A program made the translations under genes and the position numbers. The notes below the pieces were generated by a model that had not been told where the DNA came from, did no database searches, and saw nothing but the letters and a program-made list of their open reading frames with translations. A stretch of DNA of 64,000 nt, from NCBI RefSeq assembly GCF_002797535.1, contig NZ_PGFD01000002.1, forward strand, positions 558,001 to 622,000, in the 5' to 3' direction. Numbering within the stretch: position 1 is the first letter of the stretch; every line of letters starts with the position of its first letter. Below, in pieces: positions 35,620-43,458 of the stretch. This DNA is from Chryseobacterium geocarposphaerae (lineage in GTDB: Bacteria; Bacteroidota; Bacteroidia; Flavobacteriales; Weeksellaceae).

Positions 35620-37416
35620 ATGAAAAACATACGAAATTTTTGCATAATCGCTCATATCGACCATGGTAAAAGTACTTTGGCGGATCGTCTTTTGGAGTAT
35701 ACTAATACAGTATCTCAGAGAGAATTACAGTCTCAGACGCTGGATGATATGGATTTGGAGAAAGAACGTGGGATTACCATTAAGTCTCACGCTATCCAGA
35801 TGGATTATGAATATAAAGGCGAAAAATTTATATTAAATCTTATTGATACACCGGGACACGTTGACTTTTCTTATGAAGTTTCCCGCTCAATTGCAGCCTG
35901 TGAAGGTGCGCTTCTTATTGTAGATGCTGCGCAAAGTATTCAGGCACAAACGATTAGTAATCTGTATTTGGCATTGGAAAATGATTTAACAATCATTCCG
36001 ATCTTGAATAAAATTGACCTTCCTTCTGCAAATCCTGAAGAAGTAACTGATGAAATCATGAATTTAATTGGTTGCGAATATGAAGATGTATTAAGAGTTT
36101 CAGGAAAAACGGGTGAAGGAGTTCATCACTTATTAGAGCAAATTGTGGAGAGAATCCCGGCTCCGGTTGGAGATCCGAACGCTCCGCTTCAGGCTTTGAT
36201 TTTTGACTCGGTTTACAACCCTTTCAGAGGAATTGAGGCCTACTTTAAAGTAGTAAACGGGAGCATCAGTAAAAATGAAAAGGTAAAATTCTTCGCTACC
36301 GGAAAAGAATATGGAGCGGATGAAGTAGGTACCTTAAAGCTGAAGCAGGTTCCAAAAAAAACGATCCAGTGTGGAGACGTTGGATATCTGATTTCAGGGA
36401 TTAAAGATGCAAGGGAAGTAAAAGTAGGAGATACCATTACCTCTTTTGAAAATCCTGCAGCAGCTCCGATCGAAGGTTTTGAGGAAGTTAAGCCAATGGT
36501 TTTCGCGGGTATTTATCCTATTGATTCTGAAGATTTTGAGGAGTTAAGATTCTCTCTTGAAAAATTAAGACTGAATGATGCCTCTCTGGTGTTTGAACCG
36601 GAAAGTTCAGCAGCTCTTGGTTTCGGTTTCCGTTGCGGATTCCTGGGAATGCTTCACATGGAAATTGTTCAGGAACGTCTTGACAGAGAGTTTAATATGA
36701 ACGTGATCACAACGGTTCCTAACGTCTCTTATTTTGGATATTCTAAAAAAGAACCGGAAGTTCCGATCCTGATCAATAACCCGTCTGAAATGATGGATCC
36801 TTCAATTATGGATAGAGTGGAAGAACCTTTTATTAAAGCTTCTATCATTACAAAATCTGATTTCGTAGGACCTGTAATGACTTTATGTATAGAAAAAAGA
36901 GGAGAAATCGTTAACCAAAGTTATTTAACTTCAGAAAGAGTTGAGTTGGTTTTCAATATGCCTTTAGCTGAAGTCGTTTTTGATTTCTATGACAGACTGA
37001 AATCTATTTCCAAAGGTTACGCTTCATTCGACTATCATCCGATTGGATTCAGAGCTTCTAAGCTTGTAAAAATGGACATTCTGATCAATGGTGATATGGT
37101 AGATGCTTTATCTTCCTTAATTCACGATTCTAATGCTTATCATATCGGTAAGAAGATGTGTGAAAAACTTCGTGAACTGATCCCAAGACAGCAGTTTGAT
37201 ATTGCAGTTCAGGCGGCATTAGGAACGAAAGTTATTGCCAGAGAAACCATTAAAGCCTTAAGAAAAGACGTTACCGCAAAATGTTATGGAGGAGATATTT
37301 CCAGAAAACGTAAGCTTTTGGAAAAGCAGAAAGAAGGGAAGAAGAAAATGAAGCAGATTGGTAGGGTAGAAGTACCACAATCGGCGTTCATGGCTGTGTT
37401 AAAGCTTAATGATTAA
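35620..37416 (+). CDS. lepA: Elongation factor 4 (LepA)
   Basis: LepA is a ribosome-associated translational GTPase implicated in initiation and back-translocation. The 598-residue product has the G1 loop [15 protein letters not shown]2 region RGITIK, G3 DTPGHVDF, G4 NKIDLPSA, then EF-G-like domains II, III and V, and the LepA-specific C-terminal domain ending [20 protein letters not shown]. Length and start are normal. A terminator 38 bases downstream also serves the convergent DUF1579 gene. Confidence 0.98.
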   Translation: MKNIRNFCIIAHIDHGKSTLADRLLEYTNTVSQRELQSQTLDDMDLEKERGITIKSHAIQMDYEYKGEKFILNLIDTPGHVDFSYEVSRSIAACEGALLIVDAAQSIQAQTISNLYLALENDLTIIPILNKIDLPSANPEEVTDEIMNLIGCEYEDVLRVSGKTGEGVHHLLEQIVERIPAPVGDPNAPLQALIFDSVYNPFRGIEAYFKVVNGSISKNEKVKFFATGKEYGADEVGTLKLKQVPKKTIQCGDVGYLISGIKDAREVKVGDTITSFENPAAAPIEGFEEVKPMVFAGIYPIDSEDFEELRFSLEKLRLNDASLVFEPESSAALGFGFRCGFLGMLHMEIVQERLDREFNMNVITTVPNVSYFGYSKKEPEVPILINNPSEMMDPSIMDRVEEPFIKASIITKSDFVGPVMTLCIEKRGEIVNQSYLTSERVELVFNMPLAEVVFDFYDRLKSISKGYASFDYHPIGFRASKLVKMDILINGDMVDALSSLIHDSNAYHIGKKMCEKLRELIPRQQFDIAVQAALGTKVIARETIKALRKDVTAKCYGGDISRKRKLLEKQKEGKKKMKQIGRVEVPQSAFMAVLKLND

Positions 37417-37453
37417 TAAAAGAGCCAAGTAAAAAGGCAAAAGATATAAAAGT

Positions 37454-37486
37454 AAATCCGCAGATATATTTCTGCGGATTTTTTTT
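37454..37486. terminator. Bidirectional terminator lepA / DUF1579 gene
   Basis: Stem AAATCCGCAGA and its complement, with a six-base loop and T-tract. Confidence 0.85.
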
Positions 37487-38105
37487 ACTTTTTACGGGTA
37501 AATATTATTTCCATCGTTTTAAACTCTTTTCCGGTCTTTGAATCCGGGCCGTACATTTCCAGTTTTTGGGTATTGTCATCTACGAAAGTATAAACCTCTC
37601 TTACATCACAATCTTTTCCCGGTCTTGCCGGATCGGTCATTTTCCCTTTAAATTCAATAGATTTTGTTGAAACATTCCATTCGCCCTCCATATTCATAAT
37701 TCCTGTTCCCATATTGTCGATCCAGGTGCTTACGAATTTCTTTTTGGCATTATCATAACCTGTGATACTCATTCCTTCAAAAGGCATTCCCATAAAGTTT
37801 CCTTTATGTTCACTTATCTGATAACGTCCATCGAAGATCATTTTATTAGTAGCTTCAGAGGTACTTGTCATTGGTTTTGCACCATTTTCCATCCAGGTCG
37901 TATTGGCTCCGTTCCATGCTCCGTCAGATTTAGCCAGCATTTTGTGCATATCTCCCGGGGTTGCAAAATCCATCCATGCTTTGGTTGCCGTTGCAGAGTC
38001 TACAGGTTTCCATTCTTCGGTTTTCTCAGTTTTTACATCCATTTTCACTTTATCACAAGCAATAAACAGAAAAGCAGTGCAGGCTGCAAATAATAAATTC
38101 TTCAT
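37485..38105 (-). CDS. DUF1579-family lipoprotein
   Basis: A 206-residue protein with a lipobox-like LFIACDKVK near residue 17. The body is DUF1579: a beta-barrel-like domain with WNGANTTWMENGAKP, FDGRYQISEHKGNFMGMPFE and TWIDNMGTGIM. Function unknown. It is divergent from the nrtR-like gene across a 124-base gap that contains the regulator's promoter. Confidence 0.85.
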   Translation of the reverse strand: MKNLLFAACTAFLFIACDKVKMDVKTEKTEEWKPVDSATATKAWMDFATPGDMHKMLAKSDGAWNGANTTWMENGAKPMTSTSEATNKMIFDGRYQISEHKGNFMGMPFEGMSITGYDNAKKKFVSTWIDNMGTGIMNMEGEWNVSTKSIEFKGKMTDPARPGKDCDVREVYTFVDDNTQKLEMYGPDSKTGKEFKTMEIIFTRKK

Positions 38106-38182
38106 AATGGTTTAGTTTTAAGTTATTTATAAAATTAATTAAAATTATAAAGCAAAGTTTTTTTATTTTATGCTTGATATTG

Positions 38183-38204
38183 TTTACGCTAAAGTGTAAT
38201 TTTG
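38183..38204 (+). promoter_or_regulatory. Promoter and half-operator of the Nudix regulator
   Basis: TAATTTTG fits TAnnTTTG 26 bases before the start codon. Directly upstream lies TTTACGCTAA, identical to one arm of the palindrome found at the NADAR promoter. This position, next to the -7 box, would allow autoregulation. Confidence 0.45.
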
Positions 38205-38229
38205 TGTATTCACAACGCAAATTAATTCA

Positions 38230-38925
38230 ATGAGTACTCCAAAAAAAATACAGGATATAAAAGTCGCCGTAGATGCCGTTATTTTCGGATATTTTGATAA
38301 GAAAGACCTTCAGCTTTTGTTGATTCAGAGGAATATCGAGCCATTTAAAGGCGGTTGGGCTCTTCCCGGCGGACTGGTTTTGGATGACGAAAATCTGGAT
38401 GATGCCGTAAAAAGAGAATTATACGAAGAAGCGGGTATAAAGCCTGATTTTCTGGAGCAACTCTATACTTTTGGGAATGTGGGTCGCGATCCGAGAAACA
38501 GGGTAGTTTCGATAGCTTATTTGGGGCTTGTAAATCCTTCTTATCATGAACTGTTTGCCGATTCTGATGCGGATGATGCACAATGGTTCAGTGTGAATCA
38601 GCTTCCTAAATTAGCTTTTGACCATCAAACGATTATTGATCTTGCATTAAAAAGGCTTCGTACCAAAATTCAGTATCAACCGATTGGTTTCAATCTTTTG
38701 AATGAAGAATTTGCTTTTTCTGACTTGGAAAATCTTTATAAAACCATTATCGGAAAGGAAATTGACCGCCGAAATTTCCGTAAAAAAATCATGAGCTACG
38801 GACTGCTCAATGATACCAATACGTTAAAAAAAGAAGGCAGTGGAAGACCCGGAAAGTTATTTACCTTCAATGAGAAGAAATACAAGGAGCTTGAGGAGCA
38901 GGGGTTCTATTTTGAAATCAAATAA
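38230..38925 (+). CDS. NrtR-type Nudix / winged-helix regulator
   Basis: A 231-residue protein with an N-terminal Nudix domain (residues about 10-145) and a C-terminal winged helix (about 155-231; FSDLENLYKTIIGKEIDRRN, then FRKKIMSYGLLND). This is the architecture of NrtR, a repressor of NAD genes whose ligand is ADP-ribose, and of the related Bacteroidetes sugar regulators. The Nudix box is intact (GGLVLDDENL...REL.EEAG), so hydrolysis of ADP-ribose or a similar compound is possible. Its position ahead of a large ADP-ribose gene array strongly suggests that it senses ADP-ribose and controls the array. Confidence 0.85.
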   Translation: MSTPKKIQDIKVAVDAVIFGYFDKKDLQLLLIQRNIEPFKGGWALPGGLVLDDENLDDAVKRELYEEAGIKPDFLEQLYTFGNVGRDPRNRVVSIAYLGLVNPSYHELFADSDADDAQWFSVNQLPKLAFDHQTIIDLALKRLRTKIQYQPIGFNLLNEEFAFSDLENLYKTIIGKEIDRRNFRKKIMSYGLLNDTNTLKKEGSGRPGKLFTFNEKKYKELEEQGFYFEIK

Positions 38926-38965
38926 ATTTAAAAACAAAAACTACATTAACTTGTTGTTCTCTCGC

Positions 38966-39050
38966 TGTCATTCTGAAAGTAGCGAAGTGGATTAAGAATC
39001 TGTAGATTGTAGGTTATATTCTTCCTTCGTCAGAAGGACAAAGGAAGTGA
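38966..39050. repeat. Dispersed GTCATTCTGA-type repeat, copy a
   Basis: Begins TGTCATTCTGAAAG, then GTAGCGAAGTGGATTAAGAA, and later TCCTTCGTCAGAAGGACAAA. It belongs to the family of intergenic elements common in Bacteroidetes. Most of the 328-base gap between the regulator and NADAR is this element plus the operator and promoter. Confidence 0.7.
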
Positions 39051-39177
39051 ATTAACATTTCGATAGTTTTTCAGCTCATTCAAAAGATTCACATTTGTGT
39101 CCATTGTGAAAAAATTTGAGAAATTAGTGTTCCAATAAATTAAATTTTTCATATTGATAATCAATCAATTAAATTAA

Positions 39178-39198
39178 TTAGCGTAAAATTAACACAAA
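39178..39198. promoter_or_regulatory. Putative NrtR-type operator, site A
   Basis: A 21-base near-palindrome with core GCGTAAAATTAACAC, fitting GYGTWAAWTTWACRC. It lies just upstream of the -33 box of the NADAR promoter. The same sequence occurs again before the 111-residue coiled-coil gene. Confidence 0.6.
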
Positions 39199-39202
39199 TA
39201 AA

Positions 39203-39235
39203 TTTGGAGAATAAAATCATATTCTTTTAAATTTG
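39203..39235 (+). promoter_or_regulatory. Promoter of the ADP-ribose gene array
   Basis: TTTG, 21 bases, then TAAATTTG: a complete Bacteroidetes -33/-7 promoter, 18 bases before the NADAR start codon. Operator-like sites lie on both sides. Confidence 0.65.
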
Positions 39236-39252
39236 TGTAAAAATAACGCAAT
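39232..39252. promoter_or_regulatory. Putative NrtR-type operator, site C
   Basis: TTTGTGTAAAAATAACGCAA fits the 21-base consensus at 19 positions. It overlaps the -7 element and ends one base before the start codon, a position where a bound repressor would block transcription. Confidence 0.5.
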
Positions 39253-39253
39253 A

Positions 39254-39796
39254 ATGAAATATCACTTACAAAATATAATTGAAAGATTCCAGAGAAAGGA
39301 AAAGCTGAAGTTTTTATTCTTTTGGGGACATACTGCGAAAGATGAAATTACAAAGTCGTGTTTCAGTCAATGGTTTCCTTTTAAGTTCGAAGAAAACGGA
39401 ATTGTCTACAAAACAGCTGAACATTATATGATGGCTGGAAAAGCAAGATTATTTAATGATCATGAGACTTTACAGGAAATATTAACTTCAAATTCTCCTA
39501 ATCAGGCAAAAAGTCTGGGTAGAAAAGTCAAGAATTTTGATCCTAAAATCTGGGATGAGCATAAGTATGATATTGTAAAGCAGGGAAATCTTTTGAAATT
39601 TTCACAAAATGAAAAGTTTAAGGAATTTTTGCTTTCAACAAATGATAAGATTTTGGTAGAAGCCAGTCCATACGATAAAATATGGGGAATTGGAATGCTG
39701 GAAACAGATACGAGAGCAGAAAATCCATTGTTATGGAATGGTGAAAGTCTCTTAGGATTTGCTTTAATGGAAGTAAGAGACGAATTAAGAAGGTAA
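39254..39796 (+). CDS. NADAR-family ADP-ribose hydrolase (YbiA-like)
   Basis: A 180-residue NADAR (DUF1768) protein: FFWGHTAKDEITKSCFSQWF at the N-terminus, the signature YKTAEHYMMAGKARLF, then AKSLGRKVKNFDPKIWDEH, GNLLKFSQN and ASPYDKIWGIGM. Members cleave N-glycosidic bonds; some release ADP-ribose from guanine bases of nucleic acid, others act on riboflavin intermediates or RNA-related products. The start is the ATG behind the operator; an upstream TTG lies inside the promoter. It is first in the ADP-ribose array. Confidence 0.9.
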   Translation: MKYHLQNIIERFQRKEKLKFLFFWGHTAKDEITKSCFSQWFPFKFEENGIVYKTAEHYMMAGKARLFNDHETLQEILTSNSPNQAKSLGRKVKNFDPKIWDEHKYDIVKQGNLLKFSQNEKFKEFLLSTNDKILVEASPYDKIWGIGMLETDTRAENPLLWNGESLLGFALMEVRDELRR

Positions 39797-39826
39797 AAAC
39801 ACATAACCCAACACAAAGTATTGATT

Positions 39827-40375
39827 ATGAAAAAGAAAGAATTACACCCACAGATTTTTATTATAGAGAATTTTCTGACTGATGAAGAATGTGATCATTA
39901 TATTGAACTAACGAAAGATAAAGTCTTTGAAGAAGCCAAAATCAATATGGGAGGGCAACAAATGATGAGCAAAGGAATTCGAAATAATGACAGGCTGATG
40001 GTTTTCGATAACGATTTAGCTAAAAATCTTTTCGAAAAAGCGGTTGAATTTCTTCCTCAGACTCATGAAGATTACAAAGTTTTAGATTTTAACGAAATGT
40101 TCAGAATTTACAAATATTCTTCCGGACAAAGATTCAAAATGCATCGTGACGGAAGCTACATCAGAAATGAAAATGAGAAAAGCTTTTACACTTTTTTAAT
40201 TTATCTGAATGACGATTTTGAAGGTGGAGAAACCGAATTTGAAAATCTGTTCACTGTGACACCGAAGAAAGGTTCTGCATTGGTTTTTTACCATCCTTTG
40301 AGACATGAAGGAAAAACTTTAATCAGTGGTTTAAAATATGTTTTGAGAACGGATGTCATGTACTCTAAAGAATAG
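39827..40375 (+). CDS. 2OG-Fe(II) oxygenase, prolyl-4-hydroxylase type
   Basis: A 182-residue dioxygenase with the iron ligands HRDGSYI (H-x-D) and HPLRHEGKTL (distal His), and a 2-oxoglutarate-binding Lys/Arg near GLKYVLRTD. The core YTFLIYLNDDFEGGETEF is typical of the P4Hc family. It hydroxylates a protein or small molecule; the target is unknown. It lies 30 bases after NADAR in the same direction. Its presence among NAD/ADP-ribose genes is unexplained. Confidence 0.85.
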   Translation: MKKKELHPQIFIIENFLTDEECDHYIELTKDKVFEEAKINMGGQQMMSKGIRNNDRLMVFDNDLAKNLFEKAVEFLPQTHEDYKVLDFNEMFRIYKYSSGQRFKMHRDGSYIRNENEKSFYTFLIYLNDDFEGGETEFENLFTVTPKKGSALVFYHPLRHEGKTLISGLKYVLRTDVMYSKE

Positions 40376-40412
40376 TTCGAAAGGAATTATGGCAAAACCA
40401 TGCAGTTTTTAA

Positions 40413-40433
40413 TTAGCGTAAAATTAACACAAA
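40413..40433. promoter_or_regulatory. Putative NrtR-type operator, site B
   Basis: Identical to site A over the whole 21 bases, with four further upstream bases (TTAA) shared. It is 12 bases before the coiled-coil gene. No matching -33/-7 pair is obvious here. Confidence 0.55.
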
Positions 40434-40444
40434 ATAAATGAGTT

Positions 40445-40780
40445 ATGGAAGAAGATTTAAAACCCAGATTCATCGAGTCATTACAAAGAAATAATGACCA
40501 GATCAGAGAAGACCGTGCCCGAATTATCGGAGAAGATGCAGAGCTGATTTACAGGCGTAGAGTAGAAGATATCGAACTGAAAATCAAAAGACTGGAAAGA
40601 GAACAGGAAGGATTAACGGATGTGAGTCCTTTAGACAAAAACAGTTTGACATTCGCTGATTTTCAGCCGGAAGCATTCGTTCAGAAAGACATAGAATTAT
40701 CATTAATCATCAGAAATTTAAATATTCAGTTAGAATTAACCAGAACAAGATTTGAATATTTATTTGGCAAAAAAATTTAA
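40445..40780 (+). CDS. Hypothetical coiled-coil protein, 111 aa
   Basis: A highly charged, helical protein (EDLKPRFIESLQRNNDQIRE, IELKIKRLEREQEGL) with no signal peptide, probably a coiled coil at residues 25-60 and 75-105. No family recognised. It ends three bases before the VWA-like gene, so the two are likely translated together and may form a complex. The identical operator-like site in front suggests separate regulation of this pair. Confidence 0.6.
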   Translation: MEEDLKPRFIESLQRNNDQIREDRARIIGEDAELIYRRRVEDIELKIKRLEREQEGLTDVSPLDKNSLTFADFQPEAFVQKDIELSLIIRNLNIQLELTRTRFEYLFGKKI

Positions 40781-40783
40781 GTT

Positions 40784-41638
40784 ATGGGAAGTACAAGATA
40801 CGACATGGACGCTCGTTTTGACAGAGCAAGGAAAGCAGGATATGCATCAAAATCTGCAAGTGAAATTTTCACGCAGAATGCAAAGAGAAAAGCACATGAA
40901 TCTATGAACCCGCACGGTATTTCTTTCAGGGAATCAAGAGATTCTGAGGTTCATCCGAATTCGGTTCCTATTATTTTAGGATTAGACGTGACGGGAAGTA
41001 TGGGACATATTCCTTATGATTTGATCCAGGAAGGTCTTCCAAAATTAATGGGCGGAATTATCCAGGGTGGCGTTCCCGATCCGGCACTTTTATTTTTAGG
41101 AATCGGAGATCATGAATGTGACAGTTATCCTTTACAGGTCGGTCAGTTTGAATCCGGAGATGAAGAGCTTGATATGTGGTTGACAAGGACTTACATTGAA
41201 TCTGGAGGCGGAGGAAATGCAGGTGAAAGCTATTTATTGGCATGGTATTTTGCCGCTTTTCACACGAGAACAGATGCCTTTGAAAAGAGAAACCAAAAAG
41301 GGTTGCTATTTACTGTTGGTGATGAACCCTGTTTGAAAACACTTCCTGCTTCAGCGATCAGAGAAATCATGGGAACGGGACAGCAGACTTTCAAACACAC
41401 GGAATTATTGGCTGAAGCTCAGAAGAAATATGAGGTTTTTCACATCAGTGTCCTGCATTCCGGACAGGCGGTTAATGCCGATAAAGGCTGGAAAGACCTG
41501 CTAGGACAAAACTGTTTATCTATTGAAGACTACAGAGATGTTCCGAAAGTAATCAAAGAAGTGGTTTGCAGCAGATTTAAAGATAGCTTTACGAGAACAA
41601 CGGATTTAAAAGGATTAGATAATATTCAAATGTATTAA
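40784..41638 (+). CDS. VWA-like domain protein
   Basis: A 284-residue soluble protein. After a 60-residue basic N-terminus, a von-Willebrand-A-like fold begins: PIILGLDVTGSMGHIPYDL supplies a metal-binding motif (D-x-T-G-S in place of DxSxS), with later acidic residues in LFLGIGDHECDS, SGGGGNAGESYL and LFTVGDEPC. Such domains mediate metal-dependent protein contacts. Its job may be as a scaffold or co-chaperone for neighbouring products; no substrate can be named. It is coupled to the coiled-coil gene upstream and lies two bases from the PurA-like gene. Confidence 0.75.
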   Translation: MGSTRYDMDARFDRARKAGYASKSASEIFTQNAKRKAHESMNPHGISFRESRDSEVHPNSVPIILGLDVTGSMGHIPYDLIQEGLPKLMGGIIQGGVPDPALLFLGIGDHECDSYPLQVGQFESGDEELDMWLTRTYIESGGGGNAGESYLLAWYFAAFHTRTDAFEKRNQKGLLFTVGDEPCLKTLPASAIREIMGTGQQTFKHTELLAEAQKKYEVFHISVLHSGQAVNADKGWKDLLGQNCLSIEDYRDVPKVIKEVVCSRFKDSFTRTTDLKGLDNIQMY

Positions 41639-41640
41639 AA

Positions 41641-42711
41641 ATGAAAACAGCACAAATAATTATAGGCTTAGGATTTGGGGACGAAGGCAAAGGTATTACC
41701 ACCGATTTTCTGGCTCAGCAACATCCTGAGTCTGTAGTTATTCGGTTTTCAGGAGGTCAACAGGCGGCGCATACGGTGATGATTGATGATAAAAAACACA
41801 TTCATTCCAGCTTTGCGAGTGGTGCGCTGCGTGGTTTGCCTTCGTATTTCACGGAACATTGCACGATTCATCCGACGTTTTTATTCAATGAAAGAGAAGA
41901 ATTAATTCAGAAAAACGGAAATATAGAATTGACTATACATCCGTTAGCAAAAGTAACAACACCTTTTGATGTTTTATACAATAGAAAAAATGTCAAAAAT
42001 TTAGAACATGGAACCTGCGGAAAAGGAGTAGGTGCAACAATGAAAAGAAATGAAAGTCCGTTTAAATTATTTGCAGTTGATTTAATCGCTCCAAGAGCGA
42101 TGCTGATTGAAAAATTAAAAGGAATTGCCAATTATTATGGTTTTGAAGAAGGAGAAGAAATTGAAAATGCACTGCAGGATTTTTTAGAAGCCATCGATAA
42201 GATTGATTGGAAAATAGAAGGGTATGAGTATTTAAAATCATTTAACCATCTTATTTTTGAAGGAAGCCAGGGAATTTTACTGGATATGGATCACGGTGTT
42301 TTCCCAAATGTAACCTATGCAAATACGACTTCAAAGAACGCTTATGAAATCTGCAAAGTATTAAAAATTGAAAATATTGAAATGTTTTATGTGACCAGAA
42401 ATTATTCAACCCGTCACGGAAGCGGATGGATGAGCAATGAAAAACCATTAAACTTGAAAAATAATGAAGAAGAAACCTGTACTTTTAATGAATATCAAAA
42501 AGATCTGCGTTTCGGAGATCTGGATTATGAACTGTTGAATTATGCGTTAAAAGTTGATGAAGCTTATGTTGTTGCCAAAAAGAAAAATCTGGTAGTAACT
42601 TGCTTAGATCAGTTGGATGAAACATTTAAAATAGAAAATCTTAAGATGAAATTTGATGCAGTTTTTGGATCTTATTCGCCTTATTCAAAAGATTTTAAAA
42701 GAATGAATTGA
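41641..42711 (+). CDS. Divergent adenylosuccinate-synthetase paralogue
   Basis: A PurA-fold protein of 356 residues (PurA usually has about 430). Retained: the GTP loop GLGFGDEGKG with the catalytic Asp, GGQQAAHTVM with the catalytic His, CGKGVGATMKR, EGSQGILLDMDHGVFPNVTY and VTRNYSTRHGSG. Missing: the aspartate-binding TTxGRPRR loop, replaced by KDLRFGDLDYELL, and the C-terminal part is shortened. Adenylosuccinate formation is therefore doubtful. It may phosphorylate or ligate another purine nucleotide, such as an NAD breakdown product. A second, canonical purA would be expected elsewhere. Confidence 0.8.
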   Translation: MKTAQIIIGLGFGDEGKGITTDFLAQQHPESVVIRFSGGQQAAHTVMIDDKKHIHSSFASGALRGLPSYFTEHCTIHPTFLFNEREELIQKNGNIELTIHPLAKVTTPFDVLYNRKNVKNLEHGTCGKGVGATMKRNESPFKLFAVDLIAPRAMLIEKLKGIANYYGFEEGEEIENALQDFLEAIDKIDWKIEGYEYLKSFNHLIFEGSQGILLDMDHGVFPNVTYANTTSKNAYEICKVLKIENIEMFYVTRNYSTRHGSGWMSNEKPLNLKNNEEETCTFNEYQKDLRFGDLDYELLNYALKVDEAYVVAKKKNLVVTCLDQLDETFKIENLKMKFDAVFGSYSPYSKDFKRMN

Positions 42712-42755
42712 TATAAAGAGATAAAAATAATTAACACAACTATCATATCAATAGG

Positions 42756-42775
42756 AATGGGCTTTAGCCCATTTT
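42756..42775 (+). terminator. Terminator-like hairpin after the PurA-like gene
   Basis: AATGGGC, loop TTTA, GCCCATTTT. A second, smaller GGCTTTAGCC hairpin follows about 30 bases on. Confidence 0.55.
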
Positions 42776-42828
42776 CATAATAAAGCAAAGTCAAAAGGCT
42801 TTAGCCAAAACTTAAAATATTAGAAATC

Positions 42829-42885
42829 ATGAAAACAATAACATATTTAAAAGGCGACGCCACAAATCCTCAAAATTTAACATAG
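42829..42885 (+). pseudogene. Relic of a TARG1-like macrodomain gene
   Basis: ATG followed by 17 sense codons: MKTITYLKGDATNPQNLT and a stop. The first 15 residues match the N-terminus I recall for the Appr-1''-P processing/TARG1-like macrodomain family (MKTITYLKGDAT...). The rest of the gene is absent: six bases after the stop a dispersed repeat begins. It was probably deleted when the repeat arrived or recombined. It lies in the 297-base gap between the PurA-like and SLOG-like genes. Confidence 0.6.
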
Positions 42886-42890
42886 TAGAA

Positions 42891-42985
42891 TTTCTTTGTG
42901 AGCTTTGTTAAGTGAAACGCCTTTGCGAACTTAAAAATCAGCAGGATTATTGGCAAAAAAACTTTGTGGACTTTGCGTTAAAAAA
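42891..42985 (+). repeat. Dispersed GTGAAACGCC/TTTGCGTTAAAA repeat, copy 1
   Basis: Contains GCTTTGTTAAGTGAAACGCC, then TTTGCGAAC, and ends GTGGACTTTGCGTTAAAAA. It directly abuts the macrodomain relic. Confidence 0.75.
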
Positions 42986-43008
42986 TTAGAAATACTAAAA
43001 TACAAGCG

Positions 43009-43395
43009 ATGAAAAAAATATATGTATCCGGAAATGGAAATGTGTCGTGGGAAAATTTTCATCAGTTTTATATCGAACCAATAAAAAAATTAAACCTTTC
43101 CGAATGTGAATTTATTATCGGCGATTTTTCAGGAACCGATACTTTAATGATGGAATTTTTAAAGGATAAATCTAAAAATGTAACAGTTTTACATGTCGGA
43201 AAAAGACCAAGATATTTTGCCAATTCATTTCAGACAAAAGCAAAAAACTGGAAAATAATTGGGGGATTTAATTCTGATAATGAAAGAGATCAGTTTGGAA
43301 TAGAATTTTGTACTCATTTTTTAGCCATCGATTTTAATAGTGATGAAAAAAGAAAAAGCGGAACTTTAAAAAATATTGAAAAGTGCCTAGTTTAG
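43009..43395 (+). CDS. SLOG-like small protein, 128 aa
   Basis: A soluble protein starting MKKIYVSGNGNVSWENF. It has a Rossmann-like strand and loop (CEFIIGDFSGTDTLMMEFL) resembling the G-[DS]-x-x-G-x-D motif of SLOG/LOG-like nucleotide or nucleotide-sugar binding domains. A second strand follows in FLAIDFNSDEKRKSGT. There is no catalytic motif that I can assign. SLOG domains often sense or process NAD-derived ligands, which fits the context; the family call is by fold pattern only. Confidence 0.6.
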   Translation: MKKIYVSGNGNVSWENFHQFYIEPIKKLNLSECEFIIGDFSGTDTLMMEFLKDKSKNVTVLHVGKRPRYFANSFQTKAKNWKIIGGFNSDNERDQFGIEFCTHFLAIDFNSDEKRKSGTLKNIEKCLV

Positions 43396-43458
43396 GTAAA
43401 ATTAAAATCAAGTAACCATGAAACAAAAACCCTATACAGACCTGTCGGAGAAAAAGAA

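Noticed and set aside
39233..39253. TTG start for NADAR seven codons upstream.
   Set aside because: It lies within the -7 promoter element and would precede the transcription start.
41641..42711. Assignment as PurZ of a diaminopurine (Z-genome) pathway.
   Set aside because: No phage genes, no dATP triphosphohydrolase and no special polymerase nearby; the ADP-ribose context is more telling.
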